The notes beneath the pieces were generated by a model, which searched no databases, was not told where the DNA came from, and saw only the letters and a list, made by a program, of their open reading frames with translations. From assembly GCF_021216675.1 (NCBI RefSeq), contig NZ_CP086120.1:1364001-1428000 (forward strand): 64,000 nt of DNA. The letters are read 5' to 3'. The stretch's first letter is position 1; each line of letters starts with the position of its first letter. The stretch comes from Streptomyces gobiensis. GTDB taxonomy: Bacteria > Actinomycetota > Actinomycetes > Streptomycetales > Streptomycetaceae. Shown in pieces: positions 37,112-45,667 of the stretch. Made by a program: the position numbers and the translations under genes.

Positions 37112-38175
37112 CCTAGCTGTATTGATCATGAGCGTTGTTGACACTCGTGGGTCTTGATCATGGCGAAGACCTCCGGTGTGGTGGAGCTGTCTAGGACTGC
37201 ACCGCACGGAGGTCTTCGTGTCCCACCGTAATGCCCGACTGACTGTTCATGGCAGGCGGCTGCTGGTCGAACGTGTGTGTTCGGGCCGTCCGGTCGCGCA
37301 TGTCGCGGCGGAGATGGGCGTCTCCCGCATGACAGCCCACAAGTGGGTGCGCCGCTGGCGGAACGAGGGGGAGCCAGGCCTGCATGACCGTTCCAGCCGC
37401 CCGCACACCACCCCGCACCGCACAGCACCAGCCATGGAAGCGCGGGTGCGTGAGCTGCGCACGACCCGCAAGCTCGGCCCGGCCCGCATCGGCCCGATCC
37501 TTGGCCTGCCCGCCTCCACCGTGCATCGCGTCCTCGCCCGCCACGGCCTGCACCGGCTGTCCTTCCTGGACCGGCCCACCGGGCAGGTCATCCGCCGCTA
37601 CGAACGCGACCGGCCCGGCGAACTGATCCACGTGGACGTCAAGAAACTCGGCCGGATCCCCGACGGCGGCGGCTGGCGGATCCACGGCCGTAAAGACAGC
37701 CGACTGACCAAGACCGGCGCCGGCTACGACTACATCCACTCCGCCGTCGACGACCACACCCGCCTGGCCTACAGCGAGGTCCACACCGACGAGAAAGCCG
37801 CTACCTGCGCAGAGTTCCTCCGGCGAGCCGCCGCCCATTTCGCCGGGATGGGCATCCGCCGCATCGAACGGGTCCTTACCGACAACGCCTGGTCCTACCG
37901 CAAGAGCAGCCTGTGGAAGCAGGCCCTGACCGACCTCGGCGCAGTCGGCAAGCTCACCCGCGCCTACCGGCCACAGACCAACGGCAAGGTCGAACGCTTC
38001 AACCGCACCCTGCTCGACGAGTGGGCCTACCTACGGCCCTACACCAGCAACGCCGATCGAACAGCGAGCCTCGAAGGCTTCCTGCACACCTACAACTACC
38101 ATCGCTGCCACACCGCACTGGCAGGCCAGCCACCCATCAGCCGCGTCAACAACCCTGCGGGTCAATACACCTAGC
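37112..38175 (+). mobile_element. IS481-family insertion sequence with 6-bp target duplication
   Basis: The element itself spans 37118-38169. Its ends are TGTATTGA... and ...TCAATACA, with about 25-bp imperfect inverted repeats (19 of 25 match, sharing TGTATTGA and GTTGTTGAC). It is flanked by CCTAGC on both sides (37112-37117 and 38170-38175), fitting the NCTAGN target and 6-bp duplication known for IS481. It holds one intact transposase gene and looks recent. It lies between folC and the LAETG protein gene. Confidence 0.93.
37218..38174 (+). CDS. IS481-family transposase
   Basis: 318 aa from GTG 37218 (GGAGG 5 nt before). Residues ~5-60 form helix-turn-helix units (VAHVAAEMGVSRMTAHKWV). 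The integrase core has the DDE triad: D140 in IHVDVKK, D222 in VLTDNAWSY and E259 in GKVERFN, with HTALAGQPPISR near the end as in this family. Translation ends at TAG 38172-38174, which lies outside the element: the last codon ACC and the stop come from the target duplication. The gene appears intact and potentially active. Confidence 0.95.
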   Translation: MSHRNARLTVHGRRLLVERVCSGRPVAHVAAEMGVSRMTAHKWVRRWRNEGEPGLHDRSSRPHTTPHRTAPAMEARVRELRTTRKLGPARIGPILGLPASTVHRVLARHGLHRLSFLDRPTGQVIRRYERDRPGELIHVDVKKLGRIPDGGGWRIHGRKDSRLTKTGAGYDYIHSAVDDHTRLAYSEVHTDEKAATCAEFLRRAAAHFAGMGIRRIERVLTDNAWSYRKSSLWKQALTDLGAVGKLTRAYRPQTNGKVERFNRTLLDEWAYLRPYTSNADRTASLEGFLHTYNYHRCHTALAGQPPISRVNNPAGQYT

Positions 38176-38914
38176 GGGTGGCGGGGTGGGGCTCGCGGCG
38201 GGCGGACAGTACGGCCGCGCCACCCAGCAGCACCAGCGCACCGCTGAAGAGTGCGAACGGCTTCGCATAACCGTTCAGCCCGGTCTCCGCGAGCCCCGGC
38301 TTACCCGGCTTCGCGTCCGGCTTGTTCACCGTGCCGAGCAGCAACGGGGTCTTGGGCGCGTTCGGCGGCGGCTCTTCCGTGCCGAACGGCACCGGCCCCT
38401 GCTGCCAGACCAGTTTCTCGCTCTTGCCCTGGGTCACCACCAGGCAGATCCGGCCGGTCTTGGCCAGGTCATAGCTCGCCGAAACCGCGAAGTTCTGGGA
38501 TGCCTTCGGATCCAGCTTGCCGATGTCACAGATGTATCCGCTGTTGGAGCCCTCGGCCAGCTTGTCCTTCGGCAGCGGCCGGCACCCCTCCACGCCACGC
38601 AGCTTCAGACCCTCGAAGCCGAAGACGCTCAGCGTGTCCCCGGTCGTCTTCTTGTCCCCAGCGTTGACCACCGTGGCGTCAATGGCGGCGCGCCCGGTCT
38701 TGTTGTCCACCGAGATCTCGGTCGGCAGCAGCGTGCTGAGCTTCACCCCGGCCGGAGCGTCAGGTCCTCGCTTGCCACCCTCGTCGCTGCTGGGCGGCGC
38801 GGCGGCAACGCTCCCCACCTGAAGAGTCAAGACAGCAGCCGCAGCGACAAGTGCCACGCCAGGAGTGAAAAGCAGCGCGTGACGGCGCACAGAATAGTGG
38901 TGTTCTTTCCGCAT
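38171..38914 (-). CDS. LAETG-motif cell-wall surface protein
   Basis: 247 aa from ATG 38914. A signal peptide (residues ~1-38, ending VGSVAAA) is followed by a secreted domain with two cysteines (EGCRPL; YICDIG), a proline-rich stretch, and a sorting signal near the C-terminus: LAETG (~205), a hydrophobic helix and the tail ARREPHPATR. LAxTG is the motif for class E sortases of Streptomyces, so it is probably anchored to peptidoglycan. Its TAG stop lies in the CTAG of the IS target duplication, so the insertion left the protein intact. Divergent from a Ser/Thr kinase. Ligand unknown. Confidence 0.88.
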   Translation of the reverse strand: MRKEHHYSVRRHALLFTPGVALVAAAAVLTLQVGSVAAAPPSSDEGGKRGPDAPAGVKLSTLLPTEISVDNKTGRAAIDATVVNAGDKKTTGDTLSVFGFEGLKLRGVEGCRPLPKDKLAEGSNSGYICDIGKLDPKASQNFAVSASYDLAKTGRICLVVTQGKSEKLVWQQGPVPFGTEEPPPNAPKTPLLLGTVNKPDAKPGKPGLAETGLNGYAKPFALFSGALVLLGGAAVLSARREPHPATR

Positions 38915-38987
38915 GACCCCGACCCCCTGAACGAGCGATTCAACCCTCACCGTAGAAATAGCACAGGCGATGTTTTCCAAGCGTCCG

Positions 38988-39005
38988 CCAAGTGTCACGA
39001 CTTGG
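38988..39005. promoter_or_regulatory. inverted repeat in the divergent surface-protein/kinase region
   Basis: CCAAGT-GTCACG-ACTTGG, a 6-bp inverted repeat beside the AT-rich TAATTAAA, sits in the 265-bp gap between the divergent genes. TACTCT at 39134-39139 is a probable -10 box for the kinase. It may be an operator; no regulator is adjacent. Confidence 0.35.
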
Positions 39006-39179
39006 TAATTAAACCCCTGGTCAGGGTGGGTCTCGCGGGCCCAATGGGCCTGCTGGTGTTTGGTGTTGCTGCTGTCTCGGGGCGTGATTTCTTCTCTGCG
39101 ATTCCTGGGGGGCGGAAAGGCGCCCGTTCTCCGTACTCTGGTGTAAGCCGCCGCTGGCAGGGGACGGGGAGGCAGGGGA

Positions 39180-40733
39180 ATGGTGAGCAATACGAGCGGT
39201 GAGGTGCAAGGCAGGGCAGTGGCTGGCCGCTACCGGCTTGGCGAGACCCTGGGGCGCGGCGGTATGGGGCGGGTGTGGCGGGCGTACGACGAGATGCTCG
39301 ACCGCCATGTGGCCGTCAAGGAGATCCGGATCGACGGTCTCGGCGCCGAGGAGGTCAGCGTCCAGCGGGAGCGCAGCCTGCGGGAGGCCCGCGCCACCGC
39401 CCGTATCGACCACCCCAATGTCGTGCGGGTCTATGACGTCATCGAGGAAGGCGAGCGGCTGTGGATCGTTATGCAGCTCGTCGAGGCCCGGTCCCTTCAG
39501 CGGGCCATCGACCAGGACGGACCGTTTGAGCACCGAGCCGCAGCCCGGATCGGCCTCGCCCTGCTCCGGGCGCTGCGCGCGGTGCACGCACGAGGTGTAC
39601 TGCACCGGGACATCAAACCGAGCAATGTGCTCATCGACGCGCACGGCAAGGTCGTGCTCACCGACTTCGGTATCGCCGCGATCCAGGACACGGCCGCGCT
39701 GACCATGACCGGGGCGCTCATCGGCTCGCCCGACTACATGGCGCCCGAGCGCATCTCGGGCGGGATACCGGAAGCGCCCTCCGACCTGTGGTCGCTCGGT
39801 GCGACGCTGTACGCCGCGGTCGAGGGCCGCTCGCCGTTCAGCCGTACGGGCACTCTGGCCACGCTGCACGCGGTGCTCTACGAGGAGCCGGAACTCCCTG
39901 TGTCCACGGGCCCGCTACTACCCGTACTCGCCGGGCTGTTGCGCAAGGACCCGCAGCAGCGGCTCACCCTGGACGAGGTGGATGAGCAGCTGCGCCCGCT
40001 CACCGAACCACCGGCCCGCCCCCACCCGGTGCCCGCGCCCGCGCCACCGCCCACACGGCCGGTTCCCGTGCCGCCGCCCGGCCCCCGGCTGCCGGCACCC
40101 CCCAGGGATCCCGAGGAGCCGGTGGACCGGCGGAGCAGGCCCCGGCACCGCCGCCGGAAGGTGCTGCTGTCCGCGATGTCCGTGGTGGCGGCCGTGGCGG
40201 TCGCGGCTACCACGGTCCTGGTACTGCGGGGCGCGGCCGACGGCACGGAGGCGGGCGGCGGGGCCTCCTCACCGCCCAGCGCCTCACCCGAAGCCAGCCC
40301 GGAGGGCGCGCGCGACGAGGAGGGCTTCCGCTGGTCTCCGCCGGCGGACTGGACCCGCACTCCGGCCGGTCCGGCGGCCGAGGTGCACTATCTCTCCCCG
40401 GACGGCACCATCGACCTTTCGGCCGTGGCGGAGCCACGGAGCGGCGACGCCCTGCTCGACCAGTGGACCAGCCATGAGGCGGACCTCCGGAGCGGGGTGG
40501 CCGGGTACCGCAAGATCCGCCTGGAGACCACCCGGTTCCAGGAGCGGGACGCCGTCATCTGGGAGTACACCTTCACCGATAAGGGTGTGCCCTACCGGGG
40601 ACGGCAGCTCGGCTTCTACGCCGGAGAGACCTCCTACCAGATCAACATCTGGTACCCGAGCGCGTCCGAGACCTCCGGTCTGCGCGTCCATGACCGGATC
40701 AAGAAGTCCTTTGAGCCGCGGTCACCGGGCTGA
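39180..40733 (+). CDS. transmembrane serine/threonine protein kinase
   Basis: 517 aa. The Hanks-type kinase domain covers ~15-275: P-loop LGRGGMGRVWRAYD, catalytic lysine in HVAVKEIR, HRDIKPSNVLI, DFG in LTDFGIAAI, and APE in YMAPERISG. A proline-rich linker (~275-320) and one membrane helix (~328-350, LLSAMSVVAAVAVAATTVLVL) precede a ~150-residue outer domain of unknown type. The signal sensed outside is unknown. AGGGGA precedes the ATG. It is divergent from the surface protein, which is a possible functional partner. Confidence 0.93.
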   Translation: MVSNTSGEVQGRAVAGRYRLGETLGRGGMGRVWRAYDEMLDRHVAVKEIRIDGLGAEEVSVQRERSLREARATARIDHPNVVRVYDVIEEGERLWIVMQLVEARSLQRAIDQDGPFEHRAAARIGLALLRALRAVHARGVLHRDIKPSNVLIDAHGKVVLTDFGIAAIQDTAALTMTGALIGSPDYMAPERISGGIPEAPSDLWSLGATLYAAVEGRSPFSRTGTLATLHAVLYEEPELPVSTGPLLPVLAGLLRKDPQQRLTLDEVDEQLRPLTEPPARPHPVPAPAPPPTRPVPVPPPGPRLPAPPRDPEEPVDRRSRPRHRRRKVLLSAMSVVAAVAVAATTVLVLRGAADGTEAGGGASSPPSASPEASPEGARDEEGFRWSPPADWTRTPAGPAAEVHYLSPDGTIDLSAVAEPRSGDALLDQWTSHEADLRSGVAGYRKIRLETTRFQERDAVIWEYTFTDKGVPYRGRQLGFYAGETSYQINIWYPSASETSGLRVHDRIKKSFEPRSPG

Positions 40734-40777
40734 CCCGGCACGACCCTGTCGGCCCGGTCATGCCACACTCATGCCTT

Positions 40778-41266
40778 ATGCGCGTCTACCTCGGCTCCGA
40801 TCACGCCGGATACGAACTCAAGAACCACCTCATCGAGTGGCTCAAGGGCCATGGCCATGAGCCCATCGACTGCGGCCCGCTCATCTACGACGCCCTGGAT
40901 GACTACCCGCCCTTCTGTCTGCGCGCCGCGGAGCGCACCGCCGCGGACCCGGAGAGCATGGGAATCGTGGTCGGCGGTTCCGGCAATGGCGAACAGATCG
41001 CCGCCAACAAGGTCAAGGGCGTACGCGCCATCCTGGCCTGGAGCGAGCAGATCGCCGAGCTCGGCCGGGAGCACAACAACGCCAATGTGATCAGCATCGG
41101 CAGCCGGATGCACTCGGACGAGGAAGCCAAACGGATGGTGGAGGTCTTCCTCACCACCCCGTTCCCCGGCGACGAGCGGCACCAGCGCCGCGTCGAGCTG
41201 CTGGCCGACTACGAGAACAGCGGGAAGCTCCCGGAGATCCCGGCCCACCACCCGCAGCAGGACTGA
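40778..41266 (+). CDS. rpiB: ribose-5-phosphate isomerase B
   Basis: 162 aa from ATG 40778, which gives the family start MRVYLGSDHAGYELK. It interconverts ribose-5-phosphate and ribulose-5-phosphate in the pentose phosphate pathway. GSGNGEQIAANKVKGVRA (~70-88) and the NNANVISIGSRM segment (~105-117) are typical. CACACT 8 nt before the start could be a weak -10 box for a nearly leaderless message. The next gene starts 36 bp downstream. Confidence 0.94.
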   Translation: MRVYLGSDHAGYELKNHLIEWLKGHGHEPIDCGPLIYDALDDYPPFCLRAAERTAADPESMGIVVGGSGNGEQIAANKVKGVRAILAWSEQIAELGREHNNANVISIGSRMHSDEEAKRMVEVFLTTPFPGDERHQRRVELLADYENSGKLPEIPAHHPQQD

Positions 41267-41302
41267 GCAGGCGGGCCGTACCCGCGTCAACAGGGAGTCT
41301 CC

Positions 41303-42124
41303 ATGCCCGAAGGGCATACGATTCACCGGCTCGCCGCGGACCACCGGGACCTGTTCGCCGGGCGTCCGGTGCGCGCGTCCAGCCCGCAGGGGAAGTTCAC
41401 CGACAGCGCCGCGCTGATCGACGGTCAGACCCTGGAGAGCGCCGACGCCATCGGCAAGCATCTCCTCCTCGGCTTCGGTGCGGGCATCGGCTGGGTCCAT
41501 ATTCACCTCGGCCTCTTCGGCAAGCTCGGCTTCGGTGAGGTCTCCGGCAGGAGACCGCCGCCGCCCACGGACACCGTGCGGCTGCGCCTGGCCAACCCGG
41601 ACTCGTACGCGGATCTGCGCGGCCCCACCACCTGCGCGCTGATCACCGACGCCGAGAAAGAGGCGATACGGGACCGCCTCGGCCCCGACCCGCTGCGCCC
41701 GGACGCCGACCCGGACCGTGCCTGGGCCCGGATCTCCCGCAGCCGCACCACCATCGCGGCACTGCTGCTGGACCAGAAGGTGGTCGCGGGCGTCGGCAAT
41801 GTCTACCGCGCTGAAGTCCTCTTCCGGCATGGCATTGACCCATACCGGGCGGGAAAGGACCTCGCCCGCGCCGAATGGGACGCCATGTGGGCCGATCTGG
41901 TCATCCTGATGAGGGAGGGCGTGCGGCACAACCGCATCGATACGGTCCGGCCCGAGCACACCCCGGAGGCCATGGGCCGCCCGCCACGGGTGGACGACCA
42001 CGGCGGCGAGGTCTACGTCTACCGGCGGGCGGCACAGACCTGCCACATCTGCGGCCATGAGATCCACACCGCGGACCTGGGCGGCCGCAATCTCTTCTGG
42101 TGCCCCGCCTGTCAGAAACGGTGA
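41303..42124 (+). CDS. Fpg/Nei family DNA glycosylase
   Basis: 273 aa. It begins MPEGHTIHRLA, with the catalytic Pro-Glu after the initiator Met. H2TH region: LLDQKVVAGVGNVYRAEVLF (~155-174). The C-terminal zinc finger is complete, with four ligands: CHICGH (~252) and CPAC at the end. It excises oxidised bases and cuts the strand. PEGHTIHR points to the Nei (endonuclease VIII-like, actinobacterial Nei2) branch rather than MutM. It follows rpiB by 36 bp, probably an operon. Confidence 0.93.
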   Translation: MPEGHTIHRLAADHRDLFAGRPVRASSPQGKFTDSAALIDGQTLESADAIGKHLLLGFGAGIGWVHIHLGLFGKLGFGEVSGRRPPPPTDTVRLRLANPDSYADLRGPTTCALITDAEKEAIRDRLGPDPLRPDADPDRAWARISRSRTTIAALLLDQKVVAGVGNVYRAEVLFRHGIDPYRAGKDLARAEWDAMWADLVILMREGVRHNRIDTVRPEHTPEAMGRPPRVDDHGGEVYVYRRAAQTCHICGHEIHTADLGGRNLFWCPACQKR

Positions 42125-42290
42125 GGCACCCAACTCCCGTACGCGTGGCAGCGGGTCACCGCTGTCGACACACACCAGCGCCTGTCAGGGGAAAAGCGGA
42201 CACGGCGGCTGCGTTTCGAACTGGTGCGCCCATGGGGGGCACGGGAGTGGAATCGACGCATGCCTCAAGGCACGGATAAGGTCCCGGGAC

Positions 42291-43445
42291 ATGGCAGGTC
42301 GCATGGGCACAGCCCCTCAGGCGGCCCGGTTGCACCGAGCCCACAAGGCATTGCACCGGGTCCGCACGGTCCTGCGCCGCTCCGCCGTGGACTACTTCCG
42401 CGGCCACGGCTCGGACTGGATCGTCTTCACCGCACTCCTGCTCACCGTGCCCGCGCTCACCTGGGCCACCGTCGCCCAGCCGCTGTGGTGTGCCCCCGAA
42501 GCACTCGTCTTGCCGATCATCGTTGGCGGGCTCCTGCTGCGTCCCGCCAGTCTGCTGACCCTGTACGCCACCTCAGCCGGCGCGCTCATGGTGGAATCCG
42601 CGGTTCTTGGCCCCTATAACGATGGTGCCGGGCGGGTGACCCCCGGCACCATTCTGGTGGTCTCCGCGGTCGGGCTCGCCGGGTTGCTTATCGCCCAGTT
42701 CCGGATGCGGGTGGGAGTGCCCTGGACCCGGGGCGGCACCATGCTCTTCGACCTGCGGGAACGACTGCGCGTGCAGAGCCAGCTGCCGCCCCTGCCGCGT
42801 GGCTGGCACCGCGAGATGTCGCTGCGGCCAGCCGGCGGCCAGTCCTTCTCCGGGGACTTCGTGGTCGCCGCCCGCACCGGGCCGGAGCGGCGCACCCTGG
42901 AGGTCGTCCTCACCGATGTCTCCGGCAAGGGCATGGACGCGGGCTCCCGCGCCCTCCTGCTGTCCGGCGCCTTCGGCGGACTGCTGGGCTCGCTGCCCCC
43001 GCACGCCTTCCTCGCGGCCGCCAACGCGTATCTGCTGCGGCAGGACTGGGATGAGGGCTTCGCCACCTCGGTCCATCTCGTGCTGGACCTGGACACCGGT
43101 GACTACGAACTGCTGTCCGCCGGGCATGTGCCGGGGCTGCAATACAGCGCCGGTACCGGGAAGTGGGAGGAGAAGGCCGCCGAGGGACCGTTGCTGGGTG
43201 TCTTCGACGCCCCCGAATTCCATCCCGTCAAGGGGCGGTTGCGGCGGGGGGATGTTCTGATGCTCTTCACCGACGGGCTCGTGGAGACGGCCGAGCGTGA
43301 TCTGACGGAGGGTATTGACCGGTTGACCGGGGCGGCTGAGGCGCTTATCGCTCCCGGCTTCCGGGGGGCGGCCTGGCACCTCATCGAGCAGGTCGCCCGG
43401 GATGTCCATGACGACCGGGCGCTGCTGCTGATCAGCCGCGACTAG
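42291..43445 (+). CDS. membrane-bound SpoIIE/PP2C-type phosphatase
   Basis: 384 aa from ATG 42291 (ATG 42303 also possible). Four or so N-terminal membrane helices (~35-115) are followed by a short linker and a SpoIIE domain. Metal-binding aspartates are seen in VVLTDVSGKGMDAGS and DVLMLFTDGLVETAE; SAGHVPGLQY is the central motif. Such phosphatases act on anti-anti-sigma factors. No sigma, anti-sigma or STAS gene is adjacent, so the substrate is open. Its stop overlaps the stop of the convergent acyltransferase in a CTAG. Confidence 0.9.
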   Translation: MAGRMGTAPQAARLHRAHKALHRVRTVLRRSAVDYFRGHGSDWIVFTALLLTVPALTWATVAQPLWCAPEALVLPIIVGGLLLRPASLLTLYATSAGALMVESAVLGPYNDGAGRVTPGTILVVSAVGLAGLLIAQFRMRVGVPWTRGGTMLFDLRERLRVQSQLPPLPRGWHREMSLRPAGGQSFSGDFVVAARTGPERRTLEVVLTDVSGKGMDAGSRALLLSGAFGGLLGSLPPHAFLAAANAYLLRQDWDEGFATSVHLVLDLDTGDYELLSAGHVPGLQYSAGTGKWEEKAAEGPLLGVFDAPEFHPVKGRLRRGDVLMLFTDGLVETAERDLTEGIDRLTGAAEALIAPGFRGAAWHLIEQVARDVHDDRALLLISRD

Positions 43446-44602
43446 CCGCGCGTTACTCGTTTGCGGGCTTCGGCTACCGAGTCGGTTTTGAAGGCCCACT
43501 CCATCTTCGGTTCCATGACGATACGGAACACCCGCTGGACCAGCGCCGTACACAGCACGGTCATCATCACCATGGCCAGCAGGGTGATGATGACCCGGCT
43601 GAGCGGGGAGTCCACCCAGCCCATGTCGTACCAGCCGAGCTCCCGGGCGAGCCGGAGCGGATAGAAGTGCAGCAGATAGCCGTAGAGCGTGCCCGCGCCC
43701 AGGGACGTGAACCACATGGTGCGACGCGGGGTCCAGACGAAGAAGCAGGCCGTGAGGACCAGGGCGCAGCCGAACAGGGCGAAGGTCATCACGACGCCCA
43801 CCCACCAGGGAACGCCGAGGTCCTGGGCGGAGTACTTGTGGAAGAACCAGCTGTGGTTCATCCGGGGCGCGGCCCAGTACGCGAAGATCAGGGCACAGAC
43901 CATGACCGGCAGGGCGGCGATACGCAGCGCGCGGTGCCGCAGCATGTCGAAGTGCGCGGGGCGGAGCTGGAGTCCGAGGACGAAGAACGGCAGGAACTGC
44001 AGTACCCGCTGGAGGTTGAGGTCACCGCCGATCTTCGGGGTAATACTGGCCAGTACGGCGATACCCAGCGCCACCGGCAGCGGCCAGCGCAGGGTGTTCC
44101 ACAGCGGGGTGGTCAGCCGCCAGATGAACAGCGCGACCAGGAACCACAGTCCCCAGCTTGGCGAGAGCAGGGCGAAGGACCGGTCCGGCTCGGCGAGCCA
44201 GCGCATAAACAGGGTGTAGATGACCTCAAAGACGAGATAGGGGACAGCGACCCCGGTGATCAGCCGCTTGAGCTGGCTCGGACGACCCTCGAAGCTTCGG
44301 GAGAGATAGCCGGAGATGATGATGAAGGCCGGCATATGGAAGGCGTATACGGCGATGTAGAGCGCCACGGCCGCGCGGCTGTCGCTGCGCAGTGGTTCCC
44401 AGGCGTGCCCGATGCCGACCAGGAGGATCGTCAGGTACTTGGCGTTGTCGAAGAAGGGGTCACGCCGCTTGTCTCTGGATGCTCCGCCGCTGGCAGCCGG
44501 GGGCTCCGGCGACCTGGTGGGAGTCGTCGCCTCGGGCGTCTCTGGGCGAGCCGGGGGGAGTGGCGCGCGCTCATAACCAGCGTGGAACATCTGCCGCACC
44601 AT
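43442..44602 (-). CDS. acyltransferase 3 family membrane protein
   Basis: 386 aa from ATG 44602. A proline-rich cytoplasmic N-terminus (~50 aa) leads into about ten membrane helices. The acyltransferase-3 hallmarks DNAKYLTILLVGIGHAWEPL and FHMPAFIIISGYLSRS are present. Such enzymes O-acylate sugars or wall polymers at the membrane; the acceptor is unknown. The frame extends a little upstream, but the ATG gives the better start. Convergent with the phosphatase gene, with overlapping stops. Confidence 0.88.
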   Translation of the reverse strand: MVRQMFHAGYERAPLPPARPETPEATTPTRSPEPPAASGGASRDKRRDPFFDNAKYLTILLVGIGHAWEPLRSDSRAAVALYIAVYAFHMPAFIIISGYLSRSFEGRPSQLKRLITGVAVPYLVFEVIYTLFMRWLAEPDRSFALLSPSWGLWFLVALFIWRLTTPLWNTLRWPLPVALGIAVLASITPKIGGDLNLQRVLQFLPFFVLGLQLRPAHFDMLRHRALRIAALPVMVCALIFAYWAAPRMNHSWFFHKYSAQDLGVPWWVGVVMTFALFGCALVLTACFFVWTPRRTMWFTSLGAGTLYGYLLHFYPLRLARELGWYDMGWVDSPLSRVIITLLAMVMMTVLCTALVQRVFRIVMEPKMEWAFKTDSVAEARKRVTRG

Positions 44603-45009
44603 AGTGCCGAAACCTCTAAGACGTAAATTCCAGCTGGGGAGTTGCCTGTCACACTCACACAATTCCCGTCGCTGGTACCCGTAATGCCATATCGACAAAG
44701 CGATTCGACTGCCCTGTTGGTCACACTTCGTATGCGTATGCCTGACCTAAACGGGGTGTATGTACGGGTTCGACTAACGATTAAATGTCCGGTTTTTCGA
44801 TGCCTCGCCAGGCGTGTAGTACATGCCGTGGAAAGGGGGAGAATTCCTGTTCAGCGAGCAAGGAACTCATCGAATTCCGCATCGGTTCGGGCGAAGCCCG
44901 GCCACGCACGGGTCAACGACGCGTCACCTGGCTCCATCCCTCACCCAGTTGGTGGCACGATGGTCCCCGGGCCGGTGGTGAGGCGTTCCGACCGAAGGTG
45001 TGATCAGTT
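44603..45009. other. low-GC intergenic region without a recognised gene
   Basis: 407 bp, clearly less GC-rich than its surroundings (e.g. around 44740-44810). It holds two GAATTC sites and scattered short repeats. Frames of up to 131 codons cross it, but their composition and codon bias look non-coding. Promoters for the divergent genes on either side must lie here. Confidence 0.55.
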
Positions 45010-45204
45010 GTGGCCATTTCGCTGTCCGTGGTGCTGATGCTGGCTGTCATCCTGGTGGTGATGATCCGGAGCGGATCCATCAAGCCAGGCCCGGCCATCG
45101 TCGCTGCCCTCTTCGGCTTCTTTCTCGCCTCGACCGGCATGGCGCCGTCGATACGGAAGTTCCTCGACTCGGTCGCGCAGTCGATTGACAAGATCAACTT
45201 CTGA
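45010..45204 (+). CDS. 64-aa membrane protein
   Basis: GTG start. Two membrane helices (ISLSVVLMLAVILVVMI, residues 3-19, and AIVAALFGFFLASTGMA, ~29-45), joined by the short loop RSGSIKPGP, then a C-terminal amphipathic helix (RKFLDSVAQSIDKINF). Small proteins of this design are widespread in Streptomyces chromosomes and mobile elements; no function is known to me. A terminator follows at once. Confidence rests on hydrophobic pattern, ribosome-site-like GAAGGTG and the terminator. Confidence 0.75.
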   Translation: MAISLSVVLMLAVILVVMIRSGSIKPGPAIVAALFGFFLASTGMAPSIRKFLDSVAQSIDKINF

Positions 45205-45210
45205 ACACGC

Positions 45211-45241
45211 GAACGGCCCGACCCTGGGGGCCGGGCCGTTC
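45211..45241. terminator. bidirectional terminator
   Basis: GAACGGCCCG (45211-45220) pairs perfectly with CGGGCCGTTC (45232-45241), between the small membrane protein (+) and tRNA-Gly (-). Confidence 0.8.
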
Positions 45242-45251
45242 AGCCGGTTGG

Positions 45252-45322
45252 AGCGGGCGACGGGAATCGAACCCGCGTAGCCAGTTTGGAAGACTGGGGC
45301 TCTACCATTGAGCTACGCCCGC
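45252..45322 (-). tRNA. tRNA-Gly(TCC)
   Basis: A 71-nt cloverleaf on the minus strand: acceptor GCGGGCG/CGCCCGC with discriminator T, anticodon stem CCAGT/ACTGG with loop CTTCCAA (anticodon TCC), T arm GCGGG/CCCGT with loop TTCGATT. CCA is not encoded. It reads GGA and GGG. Confidence 0.97.
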
Positions 45323-45488
45323 ATGTGTATGCCACACGTGCATGCCACATGTATGTGCTGGCACCACCACGAGTTGATCAGTATCCAATCGACGCTGCGG
45401 CACTGAGCTGCGGCATCGTGTGGACCCTGTGAGAGCCCCGTGCGGCACGCAGAGCATCCTACGGCATGTACTCTACGTGTCGCACCGA

Positions 45489-45565
45489 CGGGGTGTGGCG
45501 CAGCTTGGTAGCGCGTCCGCTTTGGGAGCGGAAGGTCGTCGGTTCGAATCCGGCCACCCCGACCA
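45489..45565 (+). tRNA. tRNA-Pro(TGG) with encoded CCA
   Basis: Acceptor CGGGGTG/CACCCCG with discriminator A, then CCA (45563-45565) encoded in the DNA, unlike the other three tRNAs here. Anticodon stem TCCGC/GCGGA with loop TTTGGGA gives anticodon TGG. TACTCT at 45469-45474 may be its -10 box. It lies ~100 bp before tig. Confidence 0.97.
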
Positions 45566-45667
45566 CGTACGATGAAAGACGCGCGTGCCTGTGTCGTGTC
45601 CGCATACTCGAGTCGCATACGGGGCGCCCCGTCAAACCCCCAGAAGTCAGCCCCAAGGAGACCGACC

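Noticed and set aside
44642..45037. 131-codon frame in the low-GC gap
   Set aside because: No ribosome site, no domain, composition unlike a Streptomyces gene, and it overlaps the well-supported 64-aa membrane protein.
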